Assembly: GCA_014729955.1 (NCBI GenBank)
Contig: WJJA01000451.1
Coordinates: forward strand, 1-7,855
Direction of reading: 5' to 3'
Length of the DNA: 7,855 nucleotides
Source: a bacterium
GTDB taxonomy: Bacteria; Electryoneota; Electryoneia; Electryoneales; Electryoneaceae
The translations under genes were made by a program, and so were the position numbers. Shown here piece after piece: positions 1 through 6,039 of this stretch. Every line of letters begins with the position of its first letter. The first letter of the stretch is position 1. The notes under the pieces were generated by a model. It searched no databases. It was not told where the DNA came from and saw only the letters and a program-made list of their open reading frames with translations.

Positions 1-708
1 ATGCTCGCCGAACTGCACCAGGTGGATCAGGAGTTGAAGGACATCGAGCAGGAAAAAGGCGATCTGCCTGAGATGATTCGACGTCTTGAAACAGAAATCA
101 CGGAACGCGAGAACGAGCTGGAACAGTTCCGTTCACGCATCGCTGAACTGGGCAGCGACCGTCGCAGCATCGACGGCCGTATCCAGATGGCGCGTGTCAA
201 GCAGGAGAAGTACAAGGAGCAACTGTATTCAGTCACCACCAACCGTGAATACGATGCCATTCAGCAGGAGATCGAATCGATCGACAAACAGGTTGAGGTG
301 CTGGAAAACACCCAGATGGCCTTGCTCGAAGAAGAGGAAGAGCATAATACCAAGATGAAGCAGGTTGAGGAGCGCATCGAGCTGCTGAAAGAAGATCTGA
401 AGGACCGCAAGAGCGAGCTGCAGGAGAAGACCCAGGATTCCGAATCGGAAGAGCTGGAGCTGCAGCATGAGCGGGATAAACTGACGGTTCGCATCAAGAA
501 GCCAATCCTCGCGCACTACGAGCGGATTCGTGCAGCACGTGAAGGTGTCGGCGCCAGCCACCTCTACGCCGGCGCTTGCGGTACATGCTTCGCCGTGGTA
601 CCTCCGCAGCGTCAGGCCGAGATTCGCAAGATGGAGGACATCATTCTGTGCGAATCCTGCGGCGTGATCATGCTGCCGGAAGAGGAGTACTTCGAAGACG
701 GTCAGTAA
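1..708 (+). CDS. Coiled-coil protein with C-terminal C4-type zinc ribbon
   Basis: Residues 1-165 are highly charged with heptad-like leucines and form a long antiparallel-type coiled coil. The C-terminus carries a four-cysteine zinc ribbon: C193-x2-C196 (GACGTC) and C217-x2-C220 (CESCG). This is the architecture of the widespread C4-type zinc-ribbon family (zf-RING_7; chlamydial CT398 is a studied member). That family is cytoplasmic, probably scaffolding or nucleic-acid associated, and has no settled catalytic role. All four zinc ligands are present, so the protein looks intact. The visible start is the first three bases of the window, and homologues usually carry a few more residues before the 'ELHQVDQEL' stretch. 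The true start may therefore lie upstream and the N-terminus may be clipped. It is followed by a terminator hairpin 43 bases after the stop. Family assignment is confident; the start and cellular role are not. Confidence 0.92.
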   Translation: MLAELHQVDQELKDIEQEKGDLPEMIRRLETEITERENELEQFRSRIAELGSDRRSIDGRIQMARVKQEKYKEQLYSVTTNREYDAIQQEIESIDKQVEVLENTQMALLEEEEEHNTKMKQVEERIELLKEDLKDRKSELQEKTQDSESEELELQHERDKLTVRIKKPILAHYERIRAAREGVGASHLYAGACGTCFAVVPPQRQAEIRKMEDIILCESCGVIMLPEEEYFEDGQ

Positions 709-750
709 TCATCTCCGTTTTGCGAACCCAGCTTGGTACAGGATAGCAAT

Positions 751-779
751 CAACCCCGTCGGTCCGACCGGCGGGGTTG
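751..779 (+). terminator. Probable transcription terminator after the zinc-ribbon gene
   Basis: Bases 751-762 pair with 768-779 as a 12-bp GC-rich stem (CAACCCCGTCGG / CCGGCGGGGTTG, one G-U wobble) with a 5-base loop. It begins 43 bases after the stop codon. The following bases (TTCCGTT) form only a weak T-tract. It may therefore be an imperfect intrinsic terminator or a 3'-end-stabilising hairpin. Confidence 0.65.
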
Positions 780-821
780 TTCCGTTGACCGTCTTTTGTC
801 CTGCAGGGAATTGTTCACATA

Positions 822-868
822 GTTCCGTCCGGTCTTGCCTGCCGCAGGCAGGTGTGACCCGGCGGAAC
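822..868. repeat. Long imperfect palindrome / hairpin
   Basis: Bases 822-834 pair with 856-868 (13 positions: 11 Watson-Crick pairs, one G-U, one mismatch). Inside, 836-841 (TGCCTG) pairs with 845-850 (CAGGCA) around a CCG loop. No T-tract follows on either side. It lies between the terminator at 751-779 and the mobile element at 927, in sequence with no credible gene. It could be a REP-like palindrome, a second terminator-like structure, or the relic of another element. Confidence 0.5.
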
Positions 869-926
869 GTTGTGTCGGGTTCCGGCGTGCGTCAACGGGG
901 TCTGTTGCGACCCTCAAGATGGATCT

Positions 927-945
927 TAGCCCGGATATTTCACGA
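927..945 (+). repeat. Left terminal inverted repeat of copy 1
   Basis: The end sequence TAGCCCGGATATTTCACGA is shared with 7611-7629 (one difference, at position 8) and is inverted at 1171-1189. Confidence 0.75.
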
Positions 946-1170
946 GTTCAAAGTACGTCAGATGCGAGGCGCGGAGGATGAAGCTGTATGGCAATACCTC
1001 GAATCCCTCGGAACAAAGCAGATGACGTGCCTGGGACCGCCCGCGAAGGGTGAATGAATACATGAGTTTTCCTCTGTTACTTCAAGGTCCAAACCGTCGC
1101 CGGGAAGAAGTGACAAACTGGGGAACATCTTCTTGTAAAACCAGTCCTTACCCTAGATCGCTTTCCTCAT

Positions 1171-1189
1171 TCATGAAATATTCGGGTTA
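1171..1189 (-). repeat. Right terminal inverted repeat of copy 1
   Basis: Read on the minus strand this is TAACCCGAATATTTCATGA, matching the left end at 16 of 19 positions. Its first three bases are the stop codon of the adjacent minus-strand gene. Confidence 0.75.
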
Positions 1190-1618
1190 GTGGATTTCCG
1201 GTTGCGGGGGCGGCTCGTTGGAAATTCCGCGGTAGATCACGAGCAGACCGTCACGCCCTTCCGCGATCAAGTCAAAACTGCTGCCGTTCTCAGGCACACG
1301 GATGGTATAACGCGCGTTACGGTTGATCAGAGTGCGGCCGTCGGGCAACACGTTCTCGTCATAGCCAAGACGGTTGAAGCTCAATTGCTCCCAGCTGCTG
1401 CGATCCGCACCGCCCACCACGCTTGATGATCGATACCATTTCTGCGCGGAGGAGATAATACCAAGACAGTCCTGCACTACCGCATCCACACGCTCGTTGC
1501 GACCGTCCGACACCAGCATTTGCGCCGCAGCTCCCAGCCATGCCAGCAGCAGCACAAGCAGAAGGATGTAAAACGGCGCCCGTCCCGTGATCCGCTGTAA
1601 ACGATCCCTGCCTGTCAT
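1187..1618 (-). CDS. Small membrane-anchored pilin-like protein, function unknown
   Basis: This 143-residue protein has a short basic N-terminus, one hydrophobic segment at about residues 14-34 (FYILLLVLLLAWLGA), then a soluble domain. The layout of one N-terminal helix followed by a small beta-rich C-terminal domain resembles type IV pilins and pseudopilins. I see no canonical prepilin peptidase site (G followed by F and E at +5), so it may instead be a simple inner-membrane-anchored periplasmic protein. The segment 58-70 (AQKWYRSSSVVGG) recalls uncharacterised pilin-like proteins of Rhodothermota/Balneolota; this is a recollection, not a search result. The start is supported by an AAGAGGA ribosome binding site 8 bases upstream. 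The stop codon TAA is contributed by the right end of the mobile element. It lies downstream of mltF in the same direction but behind a strong terminator, so it probably has its own promoter. Confidence 0.7.
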   Translation of the reverse strand: MTGRDRLQRITGRAPFYILLLVLLLAWLGAAAQMLVSDGRNERVDAVVQDCLGIISSAQKWYRSSSVVGGADRSSWEQLSFNRLGYDENVLPDGRTLINRNARYTIRVPENGSSFDLIAEGRDGLLVIYRGISNEPPPQPEIH

Positions 1619-1730
1619 CGAACCCGTCCTCTTTACCCGTGATGGAAGGCCTGTCAGTCAATCATGTGCGATCATTGCACGCACCATCGCCGGTGCTTCT
1701 CTTTTGCCAATATACACGTTCGCACGAATG

Positions 1731-1755
1731 AAAAAAGCAACCGTCCGGTTGCTTT
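1731..1755 (-). terminator. Intrinsic terminator downstream of mltF
   Basis: On the minus strand a perfect 9-bp stem, AAAGCAACC / GGTTGCTTT with a 4-base GGAC loop (1755-1734), runs directly into a T-tract ending at 1731. It lies 38 bases after the mltF stop. A weaker bulged hairpin at 1766-1791 sits between the stop and the terminator. It separates mltF from the pilin-like gene. Confidence 0.85.
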
Positions 1756-1792
1756 CCCATTCGTTCGAGGGGTATCGTTGAACATACCTCGT

Positions 1793-3280
1793 TCAGGCGT
1801 CGCTTCCCATCAGCCATTGGCGTTCCAGCTCCAGCTCCCGTTCGGCCACAGTATCGCCCGCTTCGAGCGGCACAAATTCCGGCACCATGTCGCTGAAGAC
1901 AACCCAGCGGTTCATCACATCCGCGACGTACTTGCGGACCATGCGACCGCGGAAGAACCTCAGGTCCTCGCGTTCATACACCTCGGGGTTTTCGAATTTC
2001 GGCAGCACCTGTTTGACTTCCATCCACACACCGGGATCGTACCCCTGCTCTTCGGCATAGCGCCTGGCGTTGTTCAGATGTGTCATGCCGGCGTTATAGG
2101 CCGCCAGGGCAAAGGCGAAACGGTCATGCGGGGTTGCGGCACCTTCGATCCGGTCATACAGCATCTTGAAGTATCGTCCACCGGCGTTGATGTTCTGCCG
2201 GGGATCATAAGGATCGCTGACCTTCATGATCTGTGCGGTCAGCGGCATGATCTGCATCAGCCCCATCGCGCCGGCCCATGAGCGCATTGAGGGGTCGAAA
2301 CGCGACTCGTGATAGGACAGTGCCGCCAGCAGTCGCCAATCCAGTCCGGTTTCATCGCCGGCAGCCTGAAAAAACGTATCCCAACGAGACAGCCGCCCTT
2401 CGGAACGTGTCGCCAACACCGCGCTACGGTGCCGTTTGAATCGATCCGGGGTCTCGAAATAGCGCTTCTTGAGAATATTGAAGAACGCAGAGCGGTAATA
2501 ACGGTCGAGAAACTCGTTTAACGCGTCCAGGAGTTCCGGAGAGTTTTTCCGCACCGCCCAGCCGTACTGCTGAGGTTCCGACACCGGAGCGCCGATTACC
2601 AGCTCCGGATAAAAATGCTGTTCCAATTGGGCGATGGTGTTGTCCACCACCGTCAGGGGTCGTTCTCGACTCGCAACACGTTCGATAGGATCGACACCCT
2701 TCAGGTTGCCGTCCACACTCTCGATACGTACCGGCAATCCCGACGCCTGCAGCGTACGCAGGTTCTCTTCGTACGATGTTCCCTTGCGGACGGTAACCCA
2801 CTGGCCGGTAAAATCGGACAGCGTCATCGGCGGGGGGTTTTCACTCGTACCCACCAGCACCTGCCGAACCTCCTTATAAGGACGTGTAAAGGCAATCTGC
2901 CCGGCACGCTCCTCGGTAATGGTCAGGTTCGAGGCGATCACATCGCCCTTGCCGGTACGCAGGTACGGTACCATATCCTCCCAGGTCGGAGGGATCACAA
3001 TCTCCAGATAGAGGCCCTGTTCTTCTGCAAATCGCCGAATCAATTCGTATTCGAACCCACGCCGCATACCGCGGTAGAGGTAGTAGGTCAGCGGATGGTT
3101 CCGAGTGATTACACGCAGGGTGTCAACCTCGCGAATCTCTTCCAGATCGTGTTTGACCACCTCAGTCAGAGAGCCCCCGCGGCGTGATTCCGTGCAGGAA
3201 ACCACATCCAGCATCAGCAGCGTCAGCAGGGACGCCAGACCGAGCGTTGCGAGCAGGGGTTTGACCGAGTTTCGTTCCAT
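1793..3280 (-). CDS. mltF: MltF-type membrane-bound lytic murein transglycosylase (lipoprotein)
   Basis: This enzyme cleaves the MurNAc-GlcNAc bond of peptidoglycan with 1,6-anhydro ring formation. I chose the start at 3280 because the resulting 495-residue protein opens with a lipoprotein signal peptide: MERNS, a hydrophobic core at 9-25, and a VVSC lipobox with Cys29. Thr at +2 favours outer-membrane sorting. An in-frame upstream extension to 3475 adds 65 residues that look non-coding. Residues about 54-275 form a family-3 solute-binding-like domain, as in MltF. Residues about 310-425 form the SLT domain, with catalytic Glu325 in SYHESRFDP, then GAMGLMQIMP (337-346) and AYNAG (394-398). All hallmark residues are present. 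The ribosome binding site is weak (GTTGAAGAAC). The gene is transcribed divergently from the LPS-core operon and ends at a strong terminator, so it is probably monocistronic. The solute-binding-like domain regulates the catalytic domain in studied homologues. Confidence 0.92.
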   Translation of the reverse strand: MERNSVKPLLATLGLASLLTLLMLDVVSCTESRRGGSLTEVVKHDLEEIREVDTLRVITRNHPLTYYLYRGMRRGFEYELIRRFAEEQGLYLEIVIPPTWEDMVPYLRTGKGDVIASNLTITEERAGQIAFTRPYKEVRQVLVGTSENPPPMTLSDFTGQWVTVRKGTSYEENLRTLQASGLPVRIESVDGNLKGVDPIERVASRERPLTVVDNTIAQLEQHFYPELVIGAPVSEPQQYGWAVRKNSPELLDALNEFLDRYYRSAFFNILKKRYFETPDRFKRHRSAVLATRSEGRLSRWDTFFQAAGDETGLDWRLLAALSYHESRFDPSMRSWAGAMGLMQIMPLTAQIMKVSDPYDPRQNINAGGRYFKMLYDRIEGAATPHDRFAFALAAYNAGMTHLNNARRYAEEQGYDPGVWMEVKQVLPKFENPEVYEREDLRFFRGRMVRKYVADVMNRWVVFSDMVPEFVPLEAGDTVAERELELERQWLMGSDA

Positions 3281-3605
3281 GTTCTTCAACCTATCAACAT
3301 CCGTTGACCTTTGCAATCTTCCGTTCGTCACGGTTCGATGCAGAGAGAATTCGGATGATGCTCCTTTACGTTGTTTCACCCGTACGATACTAAAATGATT
3401 CCGAAAAAGGCTAAAAAGTGTGATGAGCTTCACCCTTCTCCCGTGCGGCCTCCCACACCTGGTAAAAGGAGTCAATGAAATGATTTAGCAAAAGTTCCTG
3501 CCTCCGATTCACTGCAACTCCTGCTTTTGGAGCAATCGCCGGTGATACAAATCACTTCGAAAATTCGCTCAATTTGCCGGTGTTGATCGGGCAGGGAACC
3601 GTGTC

Positions 3606-3634
3606 TTGTCTTGCACGCCTGGATGTCTCATATT
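3606..3634 (+). promoter_or_regulatory. Candidate promoter of the GT9-waaA-ABC operon
   Basis: TTGTCT (3606-3611) and CATATT (3629-3634) are 17 bases apart, each matching the sigma70 consensus at 4 of 6 positions. A start site a few bases downstream would fall at the beginning of the 3637-3663 hairpin. In Bacteroidota-like organisms the promoter consensus differs, so this is only a candidate. Confidence 0.2.
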
Positions 3635-3636
3635 GA

Positions 3637-3663
3637 GGCGCGGTCGTCGGACGGCGACGCGCC
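3637..3663 (+). promoter_or_regulatory. GC-rich hairpin in the leader of the GT9 operon
   Basis: GGCGCG (3637-3642) pairs with CGCGCC (3658-3663) and TCG (3644-3646) with CGA (3655-3657). G3643 is bulged and the loop is 8 bases. It ends 58 bases before the chosen start codon. No T-tract follows, so it is not an obvious terminator; it may stabilise the mRNA 5' end or modulate translation. Confidence 0.35.
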
Positions 3664-3721
3664 GGGCGTGTAGCGGTTCGCACGGTTCATGCCCGTGGTC
3701 ATGATCTACTTTGGGACACTC

Positions 3722-4756
3722 ATGGCGACCCGTATCGGTATCGTTCGACTCAGCTCGCTGGGGGACATCGTGCTCACAGGCCCGGCTGTGCGCGGACTTC
3801 GACGCGCCTGTCCCGATGCAACGCTGGTGTTCCTGACAACGATACCATACAGGGATGTAGCAAATCTTCTGCCCGAAGTGGATGAAGTGATCGCTGTGGA
3901 GAGGCGCGGCGACGGTTTTTACAAGGCCTGCCGGGAGATTGCCGCTCAGCACTGGGACCTTGCAGCCGACCTGCAGGGGTCCCGTCGCAGCCGTACCCTG
4001 ACGCAGGCCATGCACACCTCGAGTGTCCTGCGATACACTCCCCCCCGTCTGCGCCGCAGCATATTCCTGTTAACACGAGTGCAAATCGGTCGGTTCGAAC
4101 CGGTCCCGTTGAGGTATCTGCGCACCCTGTCGCCGTGGGGTGTGAAGGACGAAGGCGACGGGCTTGAGCTGCGGCAGCCGGAGGCGCCGGCGGCTTCGCT
4201 TCGCACGGATTATCCCTGGTTGCGAACGGAGCCGATGATTCTGGTACCGGGTTCGAAACATGCCACCAAGCAGTGGCCGGGCTCTTACTGGGCCGAGCTC
4301 GCGGCGCGCGCAGCAGCCGAGCGACCGGTAGCCGTCGTAGGCCTGCCGGGTGAAATGCCGCCGGCATTGAAAGCCGAGGCTGAGCGGCATGATTCCGTGC
4401 ACGATCTCACAGGCCGACTTAGCATTCCGGATCTGATTGCCCTACTTTCCCGGGCAGGAGCGGTTGTAAGCGGCGATACCGGCCCGATGCATCTTGCGGT
4501 CGCGGTCGGTGCGCCCCTGGTTGCGATTTTCGGCCCCACGGTGGAGCAGTTCGGGTTTTTCCCGTTTCGTGCACACTCTGTGCAGGTTTTGCAACAGGAC
4601 CTGTGGTGCCGGCCGTGCACACCGCACGGCTCCGCTCGCTGCCCGCTCGGTCATCATCGCTGCATGCGGGACACAACCGTCGAGGATGTGATGCGGGCGT
4701 TGCAGCGTGTGATGAAGAACGCTGATGCTGAAGATCAGGATGCAGGGAGGGAATAG
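3722..4756 (+). CDS. Glycosyltransferase family 9 protein, ADP-heptose:LPS heptosyltransferase-like
   Basis: GT9 enzymes add heptose from ADP-heptose to the LPS inner core at the cytoplasmic face of the inner membrane. The start at 3722 gives 344 residues beginning MATRIGIVRLSSLGDIVLT, which matches the family N-terminus; a GGGA lies 6 bases upstream. The alternative ATG at 3689 lacks a ribosome binding site. Motifs: SSLGDIVLT (11-19, Asp15 in the place of the family catalytic Asp), ADLQGSRRS (81-89), the nucleotide-sugar loop PGSKHATKQWP (176-186) and the signature SGDTGPMHLA (250-259). A cysteine cluster near the C-terminus (C296, C299, C307, C314) is common in GT9 proteins. Length is normal. 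It is followed after 2 bases by waaA, supporting a core-LPS role. Whether it is WaaC-, WaaF- or WaaQ-like, or uses another sugar, cannot be decided here. Confidence 0.92.
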   Translation: MATRIGIVRLSSLGDIVLTGPAVRGLRRACPDATLVFLTTIPYRDVANLLPEVDEVIAVERRGDGFYKACREIAAQHWDLAADLQGSRRSRTLTQAMHTSSVLRYTPPRLRRSIFLLTRVQIGRFEPVPLRYLRTLSPWGVKDEGDGLELRQPEAPAASLRTDYPWLRTEPMILVPGSKHATKQWPGSYWAELAARAAAERPVAVVGLPGEMPPALKAEAERHDSVHDLTGRLSIPDLIALLSRAGAVVSGDTGPMHLAVAVGAPLVAIFGPTVEQFGFFPFRAHSVQVLQQDLWCRPCTPHGSARCPLGHHRCMRDTTVEDVMRALQRVMKNADAEDQDAGRE

Positions 4757-4758
4757 AC

Positions 4759-6039
4759 ATGTGGCGAGGTCTTTACAATGCGATCGTTCCGCCGGCGATG
4801 GAAGCCGGCCTGCTGTTATCGGTGTTTGTCTCCGGACGCGGGCGACGAGCCCTGCGAGGCCGCATCGGCGAAGGCGCCTGGTTGGCGAAGGTTCGTTCGA
4901 TGTGTCGTGAAGACCGCCCGCGAGTAATCGTTCACTGCGCTTCGGCGGGCGAAATGGAGGCGGCCCTGCCCTTAATCGAGGAGATGAAACTTCATGCGGA
5001 TGCGGACATTTTGCTGAGCCATTTTTCGCCGTCCGCCGCTCCGCGTACCAGGATCGTCACCCAGGCGAGCGGACGGTTCTTCCTGCCTCTGGACACACGT
5101 TGGCGCGTCAGGCGCATGCTCGATGTACTCGAACCGGACCTGATCCTTTACATCAAACACGATATCTGGCCCAACCTCACATGGGAAGCGGCCGACCGCG
5201 GTATTCCAACCGTGCTTGTCAACGGCAACTTCCGGCCCGATTCGCTCAGGAGAAAATGGTACGCCAGGCCGTTCAATCGTGAAGTGCTGGGGTCGCTGAC
5301 CGCCATCTACGCGGTCGCGGACGATGATACCGACAGGTTCCGTGAAACGGCCGGCAGCGGGATTACGATCGAAACAGTCGGCGATACACGCTATGACCGT
5401 GTCAGACAGCGTGCGGTCAACACTCTCGCCGACCAGGGCGCCTTGCGCGACCTGCTGCAGGGGCGTATGGTATTTGTCGCCGGCAGCACTTGGCCGGAGG
5501 ACCAGGCACACCTGCTCGAAGCGTGGGCGGTTCTGGAAAAGGAGTTTCCCAGGGCGACGCTGTTGATCATCCCCCACGAAATCGAACCCCACCGCATTCG
5601 ACGGATACGCGAACAAGCCGCCGCTCATGGATTGAGCGTCGAAATGGTGGACGAGGTCGAACGCGACGGCCGAGTGGGTTCTGTGGTGATTGTCAACCGT
5701 ATGGGCGTGCTCGCCGGACTGTACGGCCTCGGTCGCATTGCCTATGTCGGAGGAGGTTTCGGGCACGGGGTCCATTCCGTCCTTGAGCCGGGAGTGTTCG
5801 GCATACCGGTGCTGTTCGGTCCGCATCACCTCATGAGTCATGAAGCGCGCGACCTGGTGCGCACCGGCGGCGGACTCGAAATCGCCGATGCGAACGACAT
5901 CATTAAAACTGCGCGCCAATCGTTCCGCGGTGACCGTGAAGCGGTCGAGATGGGGCGAAAGGCAGGCGAGTTGATCGCCGCGAGGACGGGCACAGCTCGA
6001 CTGCTGGCGAGGAAAATGACGCAACTGGCGCACTTGTGA
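4759..6039 (+). CDS. waaA: 3-deoxy-D-manno-octulosonic acid (Kdo) transferase WaaA/KdtA
   Basis: WaaA transfers Kdo from CMP-Kdo to lipid IVA, the first step of LPS core assembly, as a GT30 enzyme at the inner-membrane inner face. The 426-residue length is normal. The N-terminal hydrophobic segment (about 10-25) fits the family membrane anchor. Motifs: HCASAGEMEAALPLIE (59-74, Glu65 at the family catalytic-base position), LLSHFSPS (85-92), YIKHDIWPN (131-139), GDTRYDRV (208-215), AGSTWPEDQ (241-249), PHEIEPHRI (272-280) and GGGFGHGVHSVLEPG (331-345). The HCAS-GE, GDTRxDRV and AGSTWPED forms are those I associate with Bacteroidota rather than with the enterobacterial enzyme. A strong GGGAGG ribosome binding site sits 8 bases before the ATG, inside the end of the upstream gene. 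Its last codon overlaps the next gene. In most LPS-producing bacteria the gene is essential. Confidence 0.95.
   Translation: MWRGLYNAIVPPAMEAGLLLSVFVSGRGRRALRGRIGEGAWLAKVRSMCREDRPRVIVHCASAGEMEAALPLIEEMKLHADADILLSHFSPSAAPRTRIVTQASGRFFLPLDTRWRVRRMLDVLEPDLILYIKHDIWPNLTWEAADRGIPTVLVNGNFRPDSLRRKWYARPFNREVLGSLTAIYAVADDDTDRFRETAGSGITIETVGDTRYDRVRQRAVNTLADQGALRDLLQGRMVFVAGSTWPEDQAHLLEAWAVLEKEFPRATLLIIPHEIEPHRIRRIREQAAAHGLSVEMVDEVERDGRVGSVVIVNRMGVLAGLYGLGRIAYVGGGFGHGVHSVLEPGVFGIPVLFGPHHLMSHEARDLVRTGGGLEIADANDIIKTARQSFRGDREAVEMGRKAGELIAARTGTARLLARKMTQLAHL

Larger units (their letters stand above)
927..1189 (+). mobile_element. MITE-like non-autonomous element, copy 1 (complete)
   Basis: This 263-bp segment is repeated in the same orientation at 7611-7855, with about 26 substitutions and one 2-base indel over 245 aligned bases (about 89% identity). 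Its ends are inverted repeats: the left end TAGCCCGGATATTTCACGA matches the reverse complement of the right end, TAACCCGAATATTTCATGA, at 16 of 19 positions, and all three differences are transitions. If the outermost TA at each end (927-928 and 1188-1189) is a target duplication, the element proper is 929-1187, beginning GCCCG and ending CGGGT. A TA duplication would fit IS630/Tc1-mariner-type transposition, but the family cannot be assigned from sequence alone. It encodes no transposase and would need one in trans. The right end supplies the TAA stop of the minus-strand gene that ends at 1187. Confidence 0.8.
3281..3721. other. Divergent intergenic region between mltF and the LPS-core operon
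   Basis: These 441 bases hold no convincing gene. They must contain the promoters of mltF (minus) and of the GT9-waaA-ABC operon (plus). Visible structures are a small hairpin at 3542-3555 (GTGAT ACAA ATCAC), a GC-rich hairpin at 3637-3663 and a weak sigma70-like promoter candidate at 3606-3634. The stretch at about 3361-3420 is locally AT-richer than the flanking genes, as expected for promoter DNA upstream of mltF, but no convincing -35/-10 pair stands out on the minus strand. Confidence 0.55.

Noticed and set aside
785..1057. 90-codon plus-strand reading frame across the hairpin and the left half of the mobile element
   Set aside because: It straddles the element boundary. Within the element the two copies differ mostly at non-synonymous positions (E/K, L/R, L/F, C/Q), so there is no sign of coding selection, and no ribosome binding site precedes it.
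1681..1696. Small hairpin GCACC/GGTGC followed by a pyrimidine run on the plus strand
   Set aside because: The stem is only 5 bp and no plus-strand gene ends there, so there is nothing for it to terminate.
1664..2281. 205-codon plus-strand frame opposite the end of mltF
   Set aside because: It runs through the mltF terminator and the antisense of the SLT domain and shows no recognisable domain or ribosome binding site.
3281..3475. N-terminal extension of MltF by 65 residues from an upstream ATG
   Set aside because: The extension would bury the lipoprotein signal peptide. The internal ATG at 3280 directly precedes a good signal sequence and lipobox.
3465..3483. AAAGGAG followed by ATG-AAA-TGA on the plus strand
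   Set aside because: The frame is two codons long and the spacing is only three bases; most likely chance.
3689..3721. Earlier ATG start for the GT9 enzyme
   Set aside because: It adds 11 residues not typical of the family and has no ribosome binding site; the ATG at 3722 gives the normal GT9 N-terminus.
4972..6033. 353-codon open frame antisense to waaA
   Set aside because: It is the codon-bias shadow of waaA in GC-rich DNA. The plus-strand protein has unmistakable family motifs; the antisense product has none.
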